A DNA stretch of 64,000 bases from Macondimonas sp045864775 (GTDB lineage Bacteria; Pseudomonadota; Gammaproteobacteria; UBA5335), in contig BTVR01000001.1 in NCBI GenBank assembly GCA_045864775.1, positions 1,054,001 through 1,118,000 of the forward strand, in the 5' to 3' direction. Below the pieces are notes generated by a model that saw only the letters and a program-made list of their open reading frames with translations, searched no databases and was not told the origin of the DNA. This document shows, piece by piece, positions 57,345 to 64,000 of the stretch; position 1 is the stretch's first letter; every line of letters begins with the position of its first letter. Both the position numbers and the translations under genes were made by a program.

Positions 57345-57713
57345 CTACGGCTCGTCGGGATCGCCCATGTCGATCCGCCAGTCATCTTTGTCGTACAGGC
57401 CGACGCCCGAGTGTCCGTCTCTAAGTTCCGGCTGCTTCTCGTCGTCCTCGTCGGCGTTCCGCGCGAGCCATGCGGCGACCACCGCAAAGGCCAGCAGCAG
57501 GACGAGCCAGGATACGGTGTAGAGCAGCATGCCAAGTACGGCCAGCTTGACGATCCAGAGCACCGCCGTCGCCGCGCCCGCGGGCACCCCGCGCGTCACC
57601 AGCCAGCCGGCGACACGCTGCTCGCGGCGCAGGTATCCACGCCAGGCACGGCCAGCCCCCCGGCCCAGCCGGTGGCTCCAGCGCCCGTTGTGCGTGTTGG
57701 TGGTCATGCTCAT
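57345..57713 (-). CDS. DUF3742-family ICE protein
   Basis: A 122-aa protein convergent to the TraG-like gene. The ATG at 57713 (MSMTTNTHN) lies behind GAGG. It shows the DUF3742 pattern: a basic N-terminus (WSHRLGRGAGRAWRGYLRREQRVAGWL), two membrane helices (ATAVLWIVKLAVLGMLLYTVSWLVLLLAFAVVAAWL) and an acidic C-terminus (DEDDEKQPELRDG). It is a constant companion of the TraG-like gene in this ICE class; its function is unknown. Confidence 0.9.
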   Translation of the reverse strand: MSMTTNTHNGRWSHRLGRGAGRAWRGYLRREQRVAGWLVTRGVPAGAATAVLWIVKLAVLGMLLYTVSWLVLLLAFAVVAAWLARNADEDDEKQPELRDGHSGVGLYDKDDWRIDMGDPDEP

Positions 57714-57921
57714 ATGCCTCGGCGTCAGTGGTGCCTCACCTCGCGGAGCGGCCGGTCGTGGCTTGCCCTCCAGCATAGACCGCGATCAGGAGGGCGGGTT
57801 GCGGCTGGCAGAGCCGGGTTGGCTCGGGTCGCAGGCCGATTAGATTCTGCACGATAAATCAAACCTTATGCTACTTTCCCTGCGAATTCTTGCAATCGCT
57901 CTAGAGACCGATTGGATTCCG

Positions 57922-57937
57922 TGCTATTTTTATAGCA
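57922..57937. promoter_or_regulatory. AbiE operator at the antitoxin start
   Basis: TGCTAT-TTTT-ATAGCA is a perfect inverted repeat that ends on the first base of the abiEi ATG, in an AT-rich promoter region. AbiEi antitoxins repress their own operon by binding inverted repeats. Confidence 0.72.
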
Positions 57938-58695
57938 TGGATGGAAATTCTAGGCATCAGGTAATCAAGCGGCTGCAGGCGGGACTCCCCCGCGGGGCGC
58001 CGTTCGACCTTGCCACCCTGAGCCAGTTCGGGGTGTCACCCCAGCTCGCCGCCCACTATGCCGACGGCGGGTGGCTCGTGCGCCTGGCCCATGGCGTCTA
58101 TGCCTTCCCGAACGATGAGTTCGGGGTCTACGGTGCGCTGAAGTTCCTGCAACAGCGCGTGCCCGGCCTGCACGTCGGCGGCAAGAGCGCCCTGGCCCTG
58201 CAGGGTGTGCGGCACAACCTGGGCAGCCGGGAGGCGCTGGTGCTGTGGGGCGACGGTCGTTTCGCGTTGCCGGCCTGGTTCACCTCGCGCTTTCCGGCCC
58301 GCTACGTCCACGCCCGCCTGTTCGACTGGCCGGACACGACGCTGGCCAGCAAGACCCTGACCACGCCGCCTGGCCTGCCCGAGGATCTGCGGGTGGCTGC
58401 CTCCGAGCGTGCCGTTCTGGAGCTGCTGTACGAAGCCGGCGTCAAGCAGAGCCTCGAAGAGGCCCGCAACATCTTCGATGGACTGCGTTCCCCCCGCAAG
58501 GACTTGCTCGGACAACTGCTGTCCTGCTGCGCCAGCGTGAAGGCCGTGCGCCTGTTCCTCACCTGGGCGCGCGAGACCAGCCTCGTGGATGTCGATGCCC
58601 TGTTGGAGCAGTACCCGGTTCGCACCGGCAGCAACACGCGCTGGATGAGCCGGCTCGATGACGGCACCTTGCTGAGCCTGAGACCTCATGGATAA
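57937..58695 (+). CDS. AbiEi-type antitoxin (type IV toxin-antitoxin)
   Basis: A 252-aa protein started at 57937 (MDGNSRHQVIKRLQAGLPRGAPFDLATLSQFGVS), where the winged-helix domain begins; the upstream extension covers the promoter. LAHGVYAFP and LHVGGKSALALQGVRHNLG are typical of the AbiEi_3 N-terminal antitoxin domain, with the C-terminal domain after about residue 100. It counteracts AbiEii and represses the operon. It overlaps the toxin gene by 8 nt. Confidence 0.9.
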   Translation: MDGNSRHQVIKRLQAGLPRGAPFDLATLSQFGVSPQLAAHYADGGWLVRLAHGVYAFPNDEFGVYGALKFLQQRVPGLHVGGKSALALQGVRHNLGSREALVLWGDGRFALPAWFTSRFPARYVHARLFDWPDTTLASKTLTTPPGLPEDLRVAASERAVLELLYEAGVKQSLEEARNIFDGLRSPRKDLLGQLLSCCASVKAVRLFLTWARETSLVDVDALLEQYPVRTGSNTRWMSRLDDGTLLSLRPHG

Positions 58696-59608
58696 GACCT
58701 ACGCGGACACCGTTCGCCTGCTGCTGGCCGTCGCGCCCGACGTGTTCGCCAACGACATCTTCGCCATGAAGGGCGGCACGGCCATCAACCTCTTCGTGCG
58801 GGACATGCCGCGCCTTTCGGTGGACATCGACGTGGTGTACCTCCCGTGGCAGACGCCGCGCGACGAAGCGCTGCAAGCCATCAACCAGGAGCTGGCCGCC
58901 ATCGCCACGCGCGTTGCACCACTGGGCGTGCAGACACGCCTGGTTCGCGCCAAGAACCTGGGGGACACCAAGCTGATCGTCGAGAACGACGCCAGCCAAG
59001 TAAAGATCGAGGTCAACGTCGTGTTCCGAGGCAGCGTGCTGCCCGTCGAGCGGCGACCGCTGAGCGCCAGGACCAGCGATCTGTTCGGCGTCGAGTTGGA
59101 CGTGCCGATCCTGGCGTCGGACGAGCTGTACGCCGGCAAGCTGGTGGCCGCGCTGGACCGGCAGCATCCGCGCGACCTGTTCGACGTGTGGCAGCTCTTT
59201 GAGTCGGGCGGCATCAGCGATGGCATGGTCGAATGCTTCGTGGTCTATCTGGCGGGGCACAATCGGCCGACCCATGAGGTGCTGTTCGGCAACGACAAGG
59301 ACATCGCCGGCGAGTACGAGCGGGCCTTTGTCGGCATGACCGAAGTGGACTGCTCCCTGGAGACGCTGCTGGAGGCCCGCGCCCGGTTGCGGCACGAACT
59401 GCCGCGGCGGCTGAGCGCGCAGCACAAGCAGTTCCTGAGCGGATTGACGCGCGCGCAGCCCGACTGGTCCTTGCTGCAATGCCCGCACGCCGCGCAACTG
59501 CCGGCCCTGCGCTGGAAGCTCAGCAACCTGGAAGCCTTCCGCAAGCGCCGCCCCGACGACTTCGCAGCCCAAGCCGATGCGCTCGATGCCGGCCTGGGCC
59601 AGAGCTGA
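58688..59608 (+). CDS. AbiEii-type nucleotidyltransferase toxin
   Basis: A 306-aa NTase with GGT (residues 29-31) and DID (46-48) in MKGGTAINLFVRDMPRLSVDIDVVYL, then ASDELYAGKLVAALDRQHPRDLFDVWQLF with the conserved Lys and DLFD motif. AbiEii toxins modify tRNA or other targets with nucleotides and block growth, giving abortive infection and stabilising the element. The pair is complete, in contrast to the remnants at 27 kb. Confidence 0.93.
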   Translation: MDKTYADTVRLLLAVAPDVFANDIFAMKGGTAINLFVRDMPRLSVDIDVVYLPWQTPRDEALQAINQELAAIATRVAPLGVQTRLVRAKNLGDTKLIVENDASQVKIEVNVVFRGSVLPVERRPLSARTSDLFGVELDVPILASDELYAGKLVAALDRQHPRDLFDVWQLFESGGISDGMVECFVVYLAGHNRPTHEVLFGNDKDIAGEYERAFVGMTEVDCSLETLLEARARLRHELPRRLSAQHKQFLSGLTRAQPDWSLLQCPHAAQLPALRWKLSNLEAFRKRRPDDFAAQADALDAGLGQS

Positions 59609-59615
59609 CGAATAA

Positions 59616-59654
59616 GGTTAGATCGTGTGAGCGAAGCGAGCCACGATCTGAACC
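59616..59654. other. Inverted repeat after AbiEii, left edge of the second cassette array
   Basis: GGTT-A-GATCGTG (59616-59627) and CACGATC-TG-AACC (59642-59654) form a stem, 8 nt after the toxin stop. Just beyond, GTTGGAC (59660-59666) is an R'-type box that is the complement of the R'' box at 60094. It may be a terminator or a degraded attC/attI-type site. Confidence 0.5.
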
Positions 59655-59717
59655 GTTTGTTGGACAAGCCCGGCTTGGGTGAGGGTCCTGCTGGTTATGA
59701 AAATAGCTTTCTGAGTT

Positions 59718-59984
59718 TTACCGGCGCGCAGCGGCTGTTGAACTGTGTTTTGTCTTTGGGCTGGTGGCAGTGATGACATTTACGGCCCTGGGTGAGGTGG
59801 AGAGGACGTTTTGGATCGATTGTTGCTCGGAGAGATCGTCGATCCGATGGTCGAAATACCCGCCGATGCGGCGGATGGCCCGGGCGTAGGCCTCGATGGT
59901 CTTGGGCTGCAGGCCCTTGAGCCGCAGATGCTTGAGGTGGGCCTCATAGTTGCGCTTGAAGTCTTGGTCGAGTGCTGATGTCAT
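59718..59984 (-). pseudogene. Truncated tyrosine recombinase (N-terminal SAM-like domain)
   Basis: ATG at 59984 reads MTSALDQDFKRNYEAHLKHL and LKGLQPKTIEAYARAIRRIGGYF, the core-binding domain of phage-integrase family recombinases, like those accompanying IS91-type elements. After about 55 residues homology ends and the frame closes at 88 aa; the catalytic R-H-R-Y domain is missing. Confidence 0.68.
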
Positions 59985-59990
59985 GGGCGT

Positions 59991-60045
59991 GTAGCCTCAC
60001 GGTTCTTGGCGGAACGATCCCTCCTGCAGGAGGGGGTGAGGCTAC
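59991..60045. promoter_or_regulatory. Nested inverted repeats upstream of the recombinase fragment
   Basis: Outer arms GTAGCCTCAC (59991-60000) / GTGAGGCTAC (60036-60045) are perfect over 10 bp and enclose a perfect 16-bp palindrome CCCTCCTGCAGGAGGG (60019-60034). It lies directly before the recombinase start, so it may be its operator or an element terminus. Confidence 0.6.
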
Positions 60046-60093
60046 ATTTTAGAATTCACCGGACGTGGCTGTTGTCCTCCGCGAAGCGGCTTC

Positions 60094-60165
60094 GTCCAAC
60101 AAAGCGCTGCTGTCGGACAATTTTTCCGCTGCGCTCCAAAATTGCCGCAGAGCGCGGCGTTAATT
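60094..60165 (+). other. attC site (72 bp)
   Basis: R'' GTCCAAC (60094-60100) and R' GTTAATT (60159-60165), with an inner palindromic region (AAGCGCTGC ... GCAGAGCGC). It is in plus orientation, opposite to the array at the left end of the window. The R' box departs from the GTTRRRY consensus at one base but is the complement of the next R''. Confidence 0.78.
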
Positions 60166-60174
60166 GGTAGAGAC

Positions 60175-60585
60175 ATGGAACCAGTCATTCAGGAAGAAAC
60201 AACTGGTTGCGGTATTGCTGCAAGCGCTGCTCTCGCGGGTGTCAGCTATGCTGAGGCCAAGCGAAAGGCGAACGCCTTGGGCATTTACGCCGCAGACACA
60301 TCACTCTGGTCGGAGACTGCGCACGTCCGAAAGCTTCTGCGGGAATTCGGTATCTTTGTGTCGCCCAAAGAAACACCATTCGAGTCTTGGGAGCGCCTTC
60401 CAGATAAGGCTCTTATGGCCATTAAATGGCGTATGGAACAGGGCAAACCATTCTGGCATTGGGTTGTGTTTGTCAGAGAGGACGGCGAGGCAAAGGTGCT
60501 GGACTCCAAAAAGGCACTGAAATCAAACGTCCGCCGCGATTTCGGGCGCATCAAGCCCAGGTGGTACATTGAGGTATCCAATTAA
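60175..60585 (+). CDS. C39-like cysteine peptidase-family cassette protein
   Basis: A 136-aa protein beginning 15 nt after the cassette core. MEPVIQEETTGCGIAASAALAGVSYAEAKRKANALG carries a Cys after a Gln/Glu-rich lead, as in papain-like and C39 folds; the His may be in FWHWVVFVRED and the Asp in VLDSKKAL. Proteins of this type are common in integron cassettes. It may be an inactive or specialised peptidase; the substrate is unknown. The stop codon TAA lies in its own attC. Confidence 0.7.
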   Translation: MEPVIQEETTGCGIAASAALAGVSYAEAKRKANALGIYAADTSLWSETAHVRKLLREFGIFVSPKETPFESWERLPDKALMAIKWRMEQGKPFWHWVVFVREDGEAKVLDSKKALKSNVRRDFGRIKPRWYIEVSN

Positions 60586-60681
60586 CAAGGCGCAGCAGTT
60601 CGCGGCCGATGGCCGCCGGACGCCCTTTCCGTGGCTCCTTCGTCGCCACTCCAAGGTCGCCGCTGTGCTTCGGCGTTAGCT
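60580..60681 (+). other. attC site (102 bp)
   Basis: R'' AATTAAC (60580-60586) is the exact complement of the R' GTTAATT at 60159, and R' GTTAGCT (60675-60681) starts the next cassette. The interior is GC-rich with GGCCG/CGGCC-type stems. The length is typical of long chromosomal attC sites. Confidence 0.8.
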
Positions 60682-60688
60682 GGCAGCA

Positions 60689-61170
60689 ATGAACGTCTTT
60701 CCTAAGCCACCGGTATCGTACGTCAGGCGCCTTCTTGCTGAAGCGCAATTGCCTTCGTCGGATCTAACTGACGCGCATATGGAGCGCTTCTTCGGATGCG
60801 GGTCTGATAGCGCTCCGGACGGCATTGTCGGTCTCGAACTGTATGACTCCGTTGCATTGCTTCGTTCACTTGCCGTTAGCCTCAACTCCCGTGGACAAGG
60901 CGGTGGCACTGCGCTCGTGGAGCGGGCTGAGGCCTTCGCTCAGTCACAGGCGTAAGAGAGATCTACTTGCTCACGACAACTGCAGAGCGATTCTTCGAAC
61001 GACTGGGGTATGCGCGGCTTGCTCGTGAGGCCGCACCCCTTGCCATCCGACAGACGCAGGAGTTTTCAGCTTTATGTCCTGCCAGTTCGGCGTTTATGGT
61101 TAAGCGGCTGCCAGCTAACCCCACGGTTGAGAGGGACGCGCGCAAGAGCAGCGCGCGCCCCTCACCGTGA
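60689..61170 (+). pseudogene. Frameshifted ArsN2-like GNAT acetyltransferase
   Basis: Frame 1 (from ATG 60689) reads MNVFPKPPVSYVRRLLAEAQLPSSDL ... VGLELYDSVALLRSLAVSLNSRGQGGGTALVERAEAFAQSQ and then hits TAA at 60953. The +1 frame continues VREIYLLTTTAERFFERLGYARLARE, APLAIRQTQEFSALCPASSAFMVKRL. One lost base, probably a G in the codon after SQ, explains it. The joined protein matches ArsN2-type acetyltransferases linked with arsenic resistance. Confidence 0.78.
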
Positions 61171-61179
61171 ACGTTGGGC
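61113..61179 (+). other. attC site (67 bp)
   Basis: R'' AGCTAAC (61113-61119) complements the R' GTTAGCT at 60675, and R' GTTGGGC is at 61173-61179. A strong stem (GAGGGACGCGCGC ... GCGCGCGCCCCTC) lies between. Confidence 0.85.
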
Positions 61180-61445
61180 GGGCACCGAAGCGCAGTGCCG
61201 CGAGGCGCTGGCCCAGTGGCGTTGGCCACAGGGGTTCTGCTGCCCCGGCTGCGGTCATGACCAGCACTGCCAGCTGGCCTTCCGGCAGTTGCGCCAGTGC
61301 AACCGCTGCCGGCATCAGACCTCGCTGACGGCGGGGACGATCTTTGAAGCCACGAAATTGCCACTTACCACGTGGTTTCGGGGTATTTATCTGATCACCC
61401 AGGCCAAGAAAGGCGTCTCCGCCATGGAGCTGCACCGGCATCTGG
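61180..61445 (+). pseudogene. IS1595-family transposase, N-terminal fragment
   Basis: The frame reads GTEAQCREALAQWRWPQGFCCPGCGHDQHC, RQLRQCNRCRHQTSLTAGTIFEATKLPLTTWFRGIYLITQAKKGVSAMELHRHLG: the zinc-ribbon and helical start of IS1595 transposases. The start codon is replaced by the attC R' box, and the DDE catalytic domain is missing after about 90 residues. Confidence 0.8.
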
Positions 61446-61804
61446 GCCCTGGCCTGCCGTTGGACACACACCAGTGAGTAATGGGCTCTGAACACAGTTG
61501 CCGATGGACCGCTTTTGGTGGCAGCAGCCGAACTTGGGCGATCAGCACAACGATCAGCCAATTATAGTGCGTTGACTTTAGCGACCAGCTCGATGTCATC
61601 ACCTGCACTCTAGAGCGGCTCCGGCAACGTTTTCAGCTTTTCGGCATTGCCCTATACCGCATTGATCGTGGCGCCCGCGCAGTAACGGCTCTATACCCAA
61701 ATGCCAAAGGGCTGGGAAGGGGCAAGGGAAGGGGGCCAAGGGGAAAGGCCCTACCCGAAAAGGCCAAAAGGCTCCCCCTCCAGCCCCCTCACTCGGGTGT
61801 CGTC
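61446..61804 (+). promoter_or_regulatory. traI upstream region with a G-quadruplex motif; possible oriT
   Basis: No gene is supported in these 359 bp. The last 110 bp before traI are purine-rich on the plus strand, with four G-runs in GGG-AA-GGGG-CAA-GGG-AA-GGGGG (61714-61735) and more G-runs after. In related ICEs the transfer origin lies near the relaxase gene, so oriT may be here; no nick site can be named. Confidence 0.45.
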
Positions 61805-63655
61805 ATGTTCTCGTTGTTCCAGCGCAAAAGGGTTCCAACCGCCGGTGCACCACCCGCCACCTCCATGGCGATGCCCCAAGGAATGACGCGACCGCAGCCG
61901 GCCGCGTCGCTGCTGGCGACACCGCGTCGGCAGAAACTGCTGGAACACATCTGGCAACGCACGTCGCTCTCGCGCCGACAGTTCGCCACGCTCTACCTCG
62001 CCCCACTGGAGCGCTACACCGAGCTGGTCCAGCAGTTCCCGGCCTCCGAGAACCACCACCACGCCTATCCGGGCGGTATGCTGGACCACGGCCTGGAGAT
62101 CGTGGCCTATGCCCTCAAGCTGCGGCAATCGCATCTGCTGCCCGCTGGTGTCACGCCGGAAGCGCAGGCTGCCCAGGCCGAGGCCTGGACCGCAGGCACG
62201 GCCTACGCCGCCCTGCTGCACGACATCGGCAAGATAGCGGTCGATCTGGACGTCGAGCATGTCGACGGCAGCGTCTGGCATCCCTGGCACGGCCCGCTGC
62301 GAAAGCCCTACCGCTTCCGTTACCGAAAGGAGCGTGAGTACCGCCTGCACAGCGCCGCTGCCGGGCTGCTCTATGCGCGCCTGCTCGATCGGGACATCTT
62401 CGACTGGCTCAGCGGCTATCCCGACCTCTGGGCCGCGCTGCTGTACGTGCTGGCCGGCCAGTACGAGCATGCCGGCACGCTCGGCGAGCTGGTCGTGCAG
62501 GCCGACCAGGCATCGGTCGCCCGGGAACTCGGCGGCGATCCCGGCAAGGCACTGGCGGCGACCAGGCACACGCTGCAGCGCAAGCTGCTGGACGGCCTGC
62601 GCTATCTGCTCAGGGAGGAATTCAAGCTGAACCAGCCCCAGGCCTCGGATGGATGGCTGACGCAGGACTCACTCTGGCTGGTGAGCAAGACCGTCTCCGA
62701 CAAGCTGCGCGCACATCTGCTGTCGCAGGGCATCGACGGCATCCCGGCGAGTAACACGGCGGTGTTCAACGTGCTGCAGGATCACGGCATCGTGCAACCG
62801 ACGCCGGATGGCAAGGCGATCTGGAAGGCTACCGTCACCAGCGACGCCGGCTGGTCGCATGCCTTCACCTTCCTGAAACTCTCGCCGGCGATGATATGGG
62901 ATGCCGCCGACCGGCCGGCGCCGTTCGCAGGCCGTGTGCAGGTCGAAGAGGAACAGGCGGAGCCGACGCCGCTAGCGCCGGCGGTGGCCGATGGGCCGCG
63001 CGTGGAAGGCATCGACGCTGTACCCGCAAGCACGGCGCCGATCGCATCCGCAGCCACGGACACCGCCGTGGCCGCGCTGCTCGACCTGCTGGACGACGAC
63101 GCTCCACCCACGGTAATGGAGACCCCGAGTTGCCCTGTCGCCGAGTCCGAGCTGGCCTCTTCGATCGTGCCCCCGCCGCAGATGAGCCTCGTGCCTGCCC
63201 AGGATCGCGCGGAGCCCTCCGGGGCGCACTTCATGGCCTGGCTGCGTCAGGGCATTCAGACGCGCAAGCTCATCATCAACGACGCCAAGGCCCTGGTGCA
63301 TACCGTCGCCGGTACGACCTACCTCGTCAGCCCCGGCGTGTTCCAGCGCTACGCGCAGGAGTACCTTCAAGTCGCCGCGCTGGCCAAGCAGGAGAAGCTG
63401 GAGGGGTGGCAGTGGGTACAGAAGCGCTTCGAGAAGCTGGGACAGCACCGCAAGCAGCCGAGCGGGCTGAACATCTGGACCTGCGAAGTCACGGGGCCGC
63501 GCAAGTCGCGCCGGCTGCACGGCTATCTGCTCGCCAGCCCGGAGGCGCTGTTCCGGGAGACGCCGCCAGACAACCCATACCTGCGGCTCCTCAACGAGGC
63601 CGCAAAGCGCGAAGATTCAGCCCTTGGGGGCAAGGACAACGACGATCAGGGGTAG
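61805..63655 (+). CDS. traI: MobH-family relaxase TraI
   Basis: A 616-aa MobH relaxase. The TraI_2 domain carries the HHH motif (His84-86 in SENHHHAYPGGMLDHGLEIV) and an HD motif (His139-Asp140 in ALLHDIGK), together forming the metal centre that nicks oriT. A flexible Ala/Pro/Glu linker (about residues 375-465) leads to a C-terminal winged-helix-like domain (FMAWLRQGIQTRKLIINDAKALVHTV..., VTGPRKSRRLHGYLLASPEALF). It starts conjugative transfer of the ICE. Confidence 0.94.
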   Translation: MFSLFQRKRVPTAGAPPATSMAMPQGMTRPQPAASLLATPRRQKLLEHIWQRTSLSRRQFATLYLAPLERYTELVQQFPASENHHHAYPGGMLDHGLEIVAYALKLRQSHLLPAGVTPEAQAAQAEAWTAGTAYAALLHDIGKIAVDLDVEHVDGSVWHPWHGPLRKPYRFRYRKEREYRLHSAAAGLLYARLLDRDIFDWLSGYPDLWAALLYVLAGQYEHAGTLGELVVQADQASVARELGGDPGKALAATRHTLQRKLLDGLRYLLREEFKLNQPQASDGWLTQDSLWLVSKTVSDKLRAHLLSQGIDGIPASNTAVFNVLQDHGIVQPTPDGKAIWKATVTSDAGWSHAFTFLKLSPAMIWDAADRPAPFAGRVQVEEEQAEPTPLAPAVADGPRVEGIDAVPASTAPIASAATDTAVAALLDLLDDDAPPTVMETPSCPVAESELASSIVPPPQMSLVPAQDRAEPSGAHFMAWLRQGIQTRKLIINDAKALVHTVAGTTYLVSPGVFQRYAQEYLQVAALAKQEKLEGWQWVQKRFEKLGQHRKQPSGLNIWTCEVTGPRKSRRLHGYLLASPEALFRETPPDNPYLRLLNEAAKREDSALGGKDNDDQG

Positions 63656-63681
63656 CCGTGCGGCCGCTGCGCAGGCCGGCT

Positions 63682-63981
63682 TCAATCCGCGGATGGGGCC
63701 GACTCTGCCAGCTTGGCTTCGGTCAGAGTCATCAAGTGGGCGGAACTGCATTTCAGCGCACGGGCGATCTTGAGGATGAGGGGGAGCGTGGGGACATGCT
63801 CGCCGCGCTCGATCTTGCCCATGTGAGACCGCTCGATGCCGGCCATGTGAGCCAGCGTTTCCTGAGCGATACCCTGGTTGGTTCTCTCTTCCCGCACGGC
63901 AGCCCCAAACGCGATGGCTGGTTCCGCTTCGTAGGTAGTGGTGCCGGTGGGGCGGCCCCTTTGGATCGAACGCTTTGGCAT
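63682..63981 (-). CDS. XRE-family HTH regulator
   Basis: A 99-aa protein from ATG 63981 (a TTG 6 nt upstream is less likely). A basic N-terminus (MPKRSIQRGRPTG) precedes a Cro/CI-type HTH: FGAAVREERTNQGIAQETLAHMAGIERSHMGKIERGEHVPTLPLILKIARAL. It converges on traI and is a regular gene between traI and the integrase end of these ICEs, where it may control excision or transfer. No ribosome site is obvious. Confidence 0.88.
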   Translation of the reverse strand: MPKRSIQRGRPTGTTTYEAEPAIAFGAAVREERTNQGIAQETLAHMAGIERSHMGKIERGEHVPTLPLILKIARALKCSSAHLMTLTEAKLAESAPSAD

Positions 63982-64000
63982 TGCCAAGAGCGTCGAACAC

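Noticed and set aside
61010..61477. A 155-aa ORF as one intact gene
   Set aside because: It starts inside the frameshifted GNAT gene and crosses an attC; only the part after 61180 is IS1595 homology, and it lacks the catalytic domain.
1..64000. CRISPR arrays, tRNA or rRNA genes
   Set aside because: I saw no regularly spaced repeats with unique spacers and no tRNA-like cloverleaf or rRNA sequence; a tRNA attachment site would be expected outside this window.
63617..64000. A minus-strand ORF covering the XRE regulator in another frame
   Set aside because: It overlaps traI and the HTH gene; the XRE frame has a clear HTH motif and this one does not.

Overview
The window is almost entirely the body of a large integrative and conjugative element (ICE) from a GC-rich proteobacterium, most likely a gamma- or betaproteobacterium (Pseudomonas, Xanthomonas or Stenotrophomonas-like); the species cannot be fixed from the sequence. 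The type is shown by an ordered set of ICE families (PFL_4669/TIGR037xx genes, the RAQPRD protein, a MobH relaxase TraI, topoisomerase III, ICE-borne RadC) typical of ICEclc/PAPI-like elements. No ICE integrase, attachment site, tRNA, rRNA or CRISPR array is visible, so both ICE ends lie outside.

Layout. 1-2.1 kb: an integron-type cassette array on the minus strand (GNAT, unknown, VOC/glyoxalase, GFA protein) with attC sites and no integron integrase. 2.1-3.2 kb: ParDE-type toxin-antitoxin modules, one cut short, beside a res-like inverted repeat, probably a Tn3-family remnant. 3.2-4.4 kb: arsH-arsC. 4.5-6.9 kb: an SOS module (LexA box, umuDC, convergent SRAP peptidase). 7-22.3 kb: ICE replication and maintenance genes (PFL_4669 family, DUF3158, ssb, topB, DUF3085, DUF3577, DUF3275, DUF6927, a methyltransferase-like protein, a SNF2-like helicase), nearly every one behind a long structured leader. 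22.4-27.6 kb: cargo made of a MocR regulator facing an operon of YggS, a class I glutamine amidotransferase, two small proteins and a class III aminotransferase, bordered by a 61-bp repeat and by remnants of a split AbiE pair. 27.7-28.9 kb: a nuclease-like protein with a lamin-tail domain. 29.2-35.2 kb: first transfer block (PilL-like, TIGR03759, lytic transglycosylase, TIGR03765, coupling protein TraD, TIGR03747). 35.2-42.9 kb: a minus-strand defence island (RHH regulator, 5-methylcytosine methyltransferase, McrB-like AAA+ protein, DUF2357/McrC-like nuclease, Vsr, ABC/SMC-like ATPase). 43.3-57.3 kb: second transfer block (RAQPRD, pilin-like, TraL/E/K/B-like proteins, VirB4-like ATPase, DsbA-like protein, RadC, TIGR03757/56/55, TraG-like). 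57.3-59.6 kb: DUF3742 and an intact AbiEi/AbiEii pair. 59.6-61.5 kb: a second cassette array, plus strand (integrase fragment, C39-like protein, frameshifted ArsN2-like GNAT, IS1595 fragment). 61.8-64 kb: relaxase TraI and an XRE regulator.

How it fits together. TraI, TraD, the VirB4-like ATPase and the TraK/B/E/L-like proteins form the relaxosome, coupling protein and type IV secretion channel; ssb, topB, the DUF3577 protein and the helicase handle the single-stranded or replicating ICE. Cargo sits at a few points between these blocks. The two observations I rate highest are a four-copy family of covarying multi-hairpin leaders (12.3, 14.2, 15.8 and 51.7 kb, the last before radC) and the LlaJI-like restriction island with an added Vsr and an unusual ABC ATPase.
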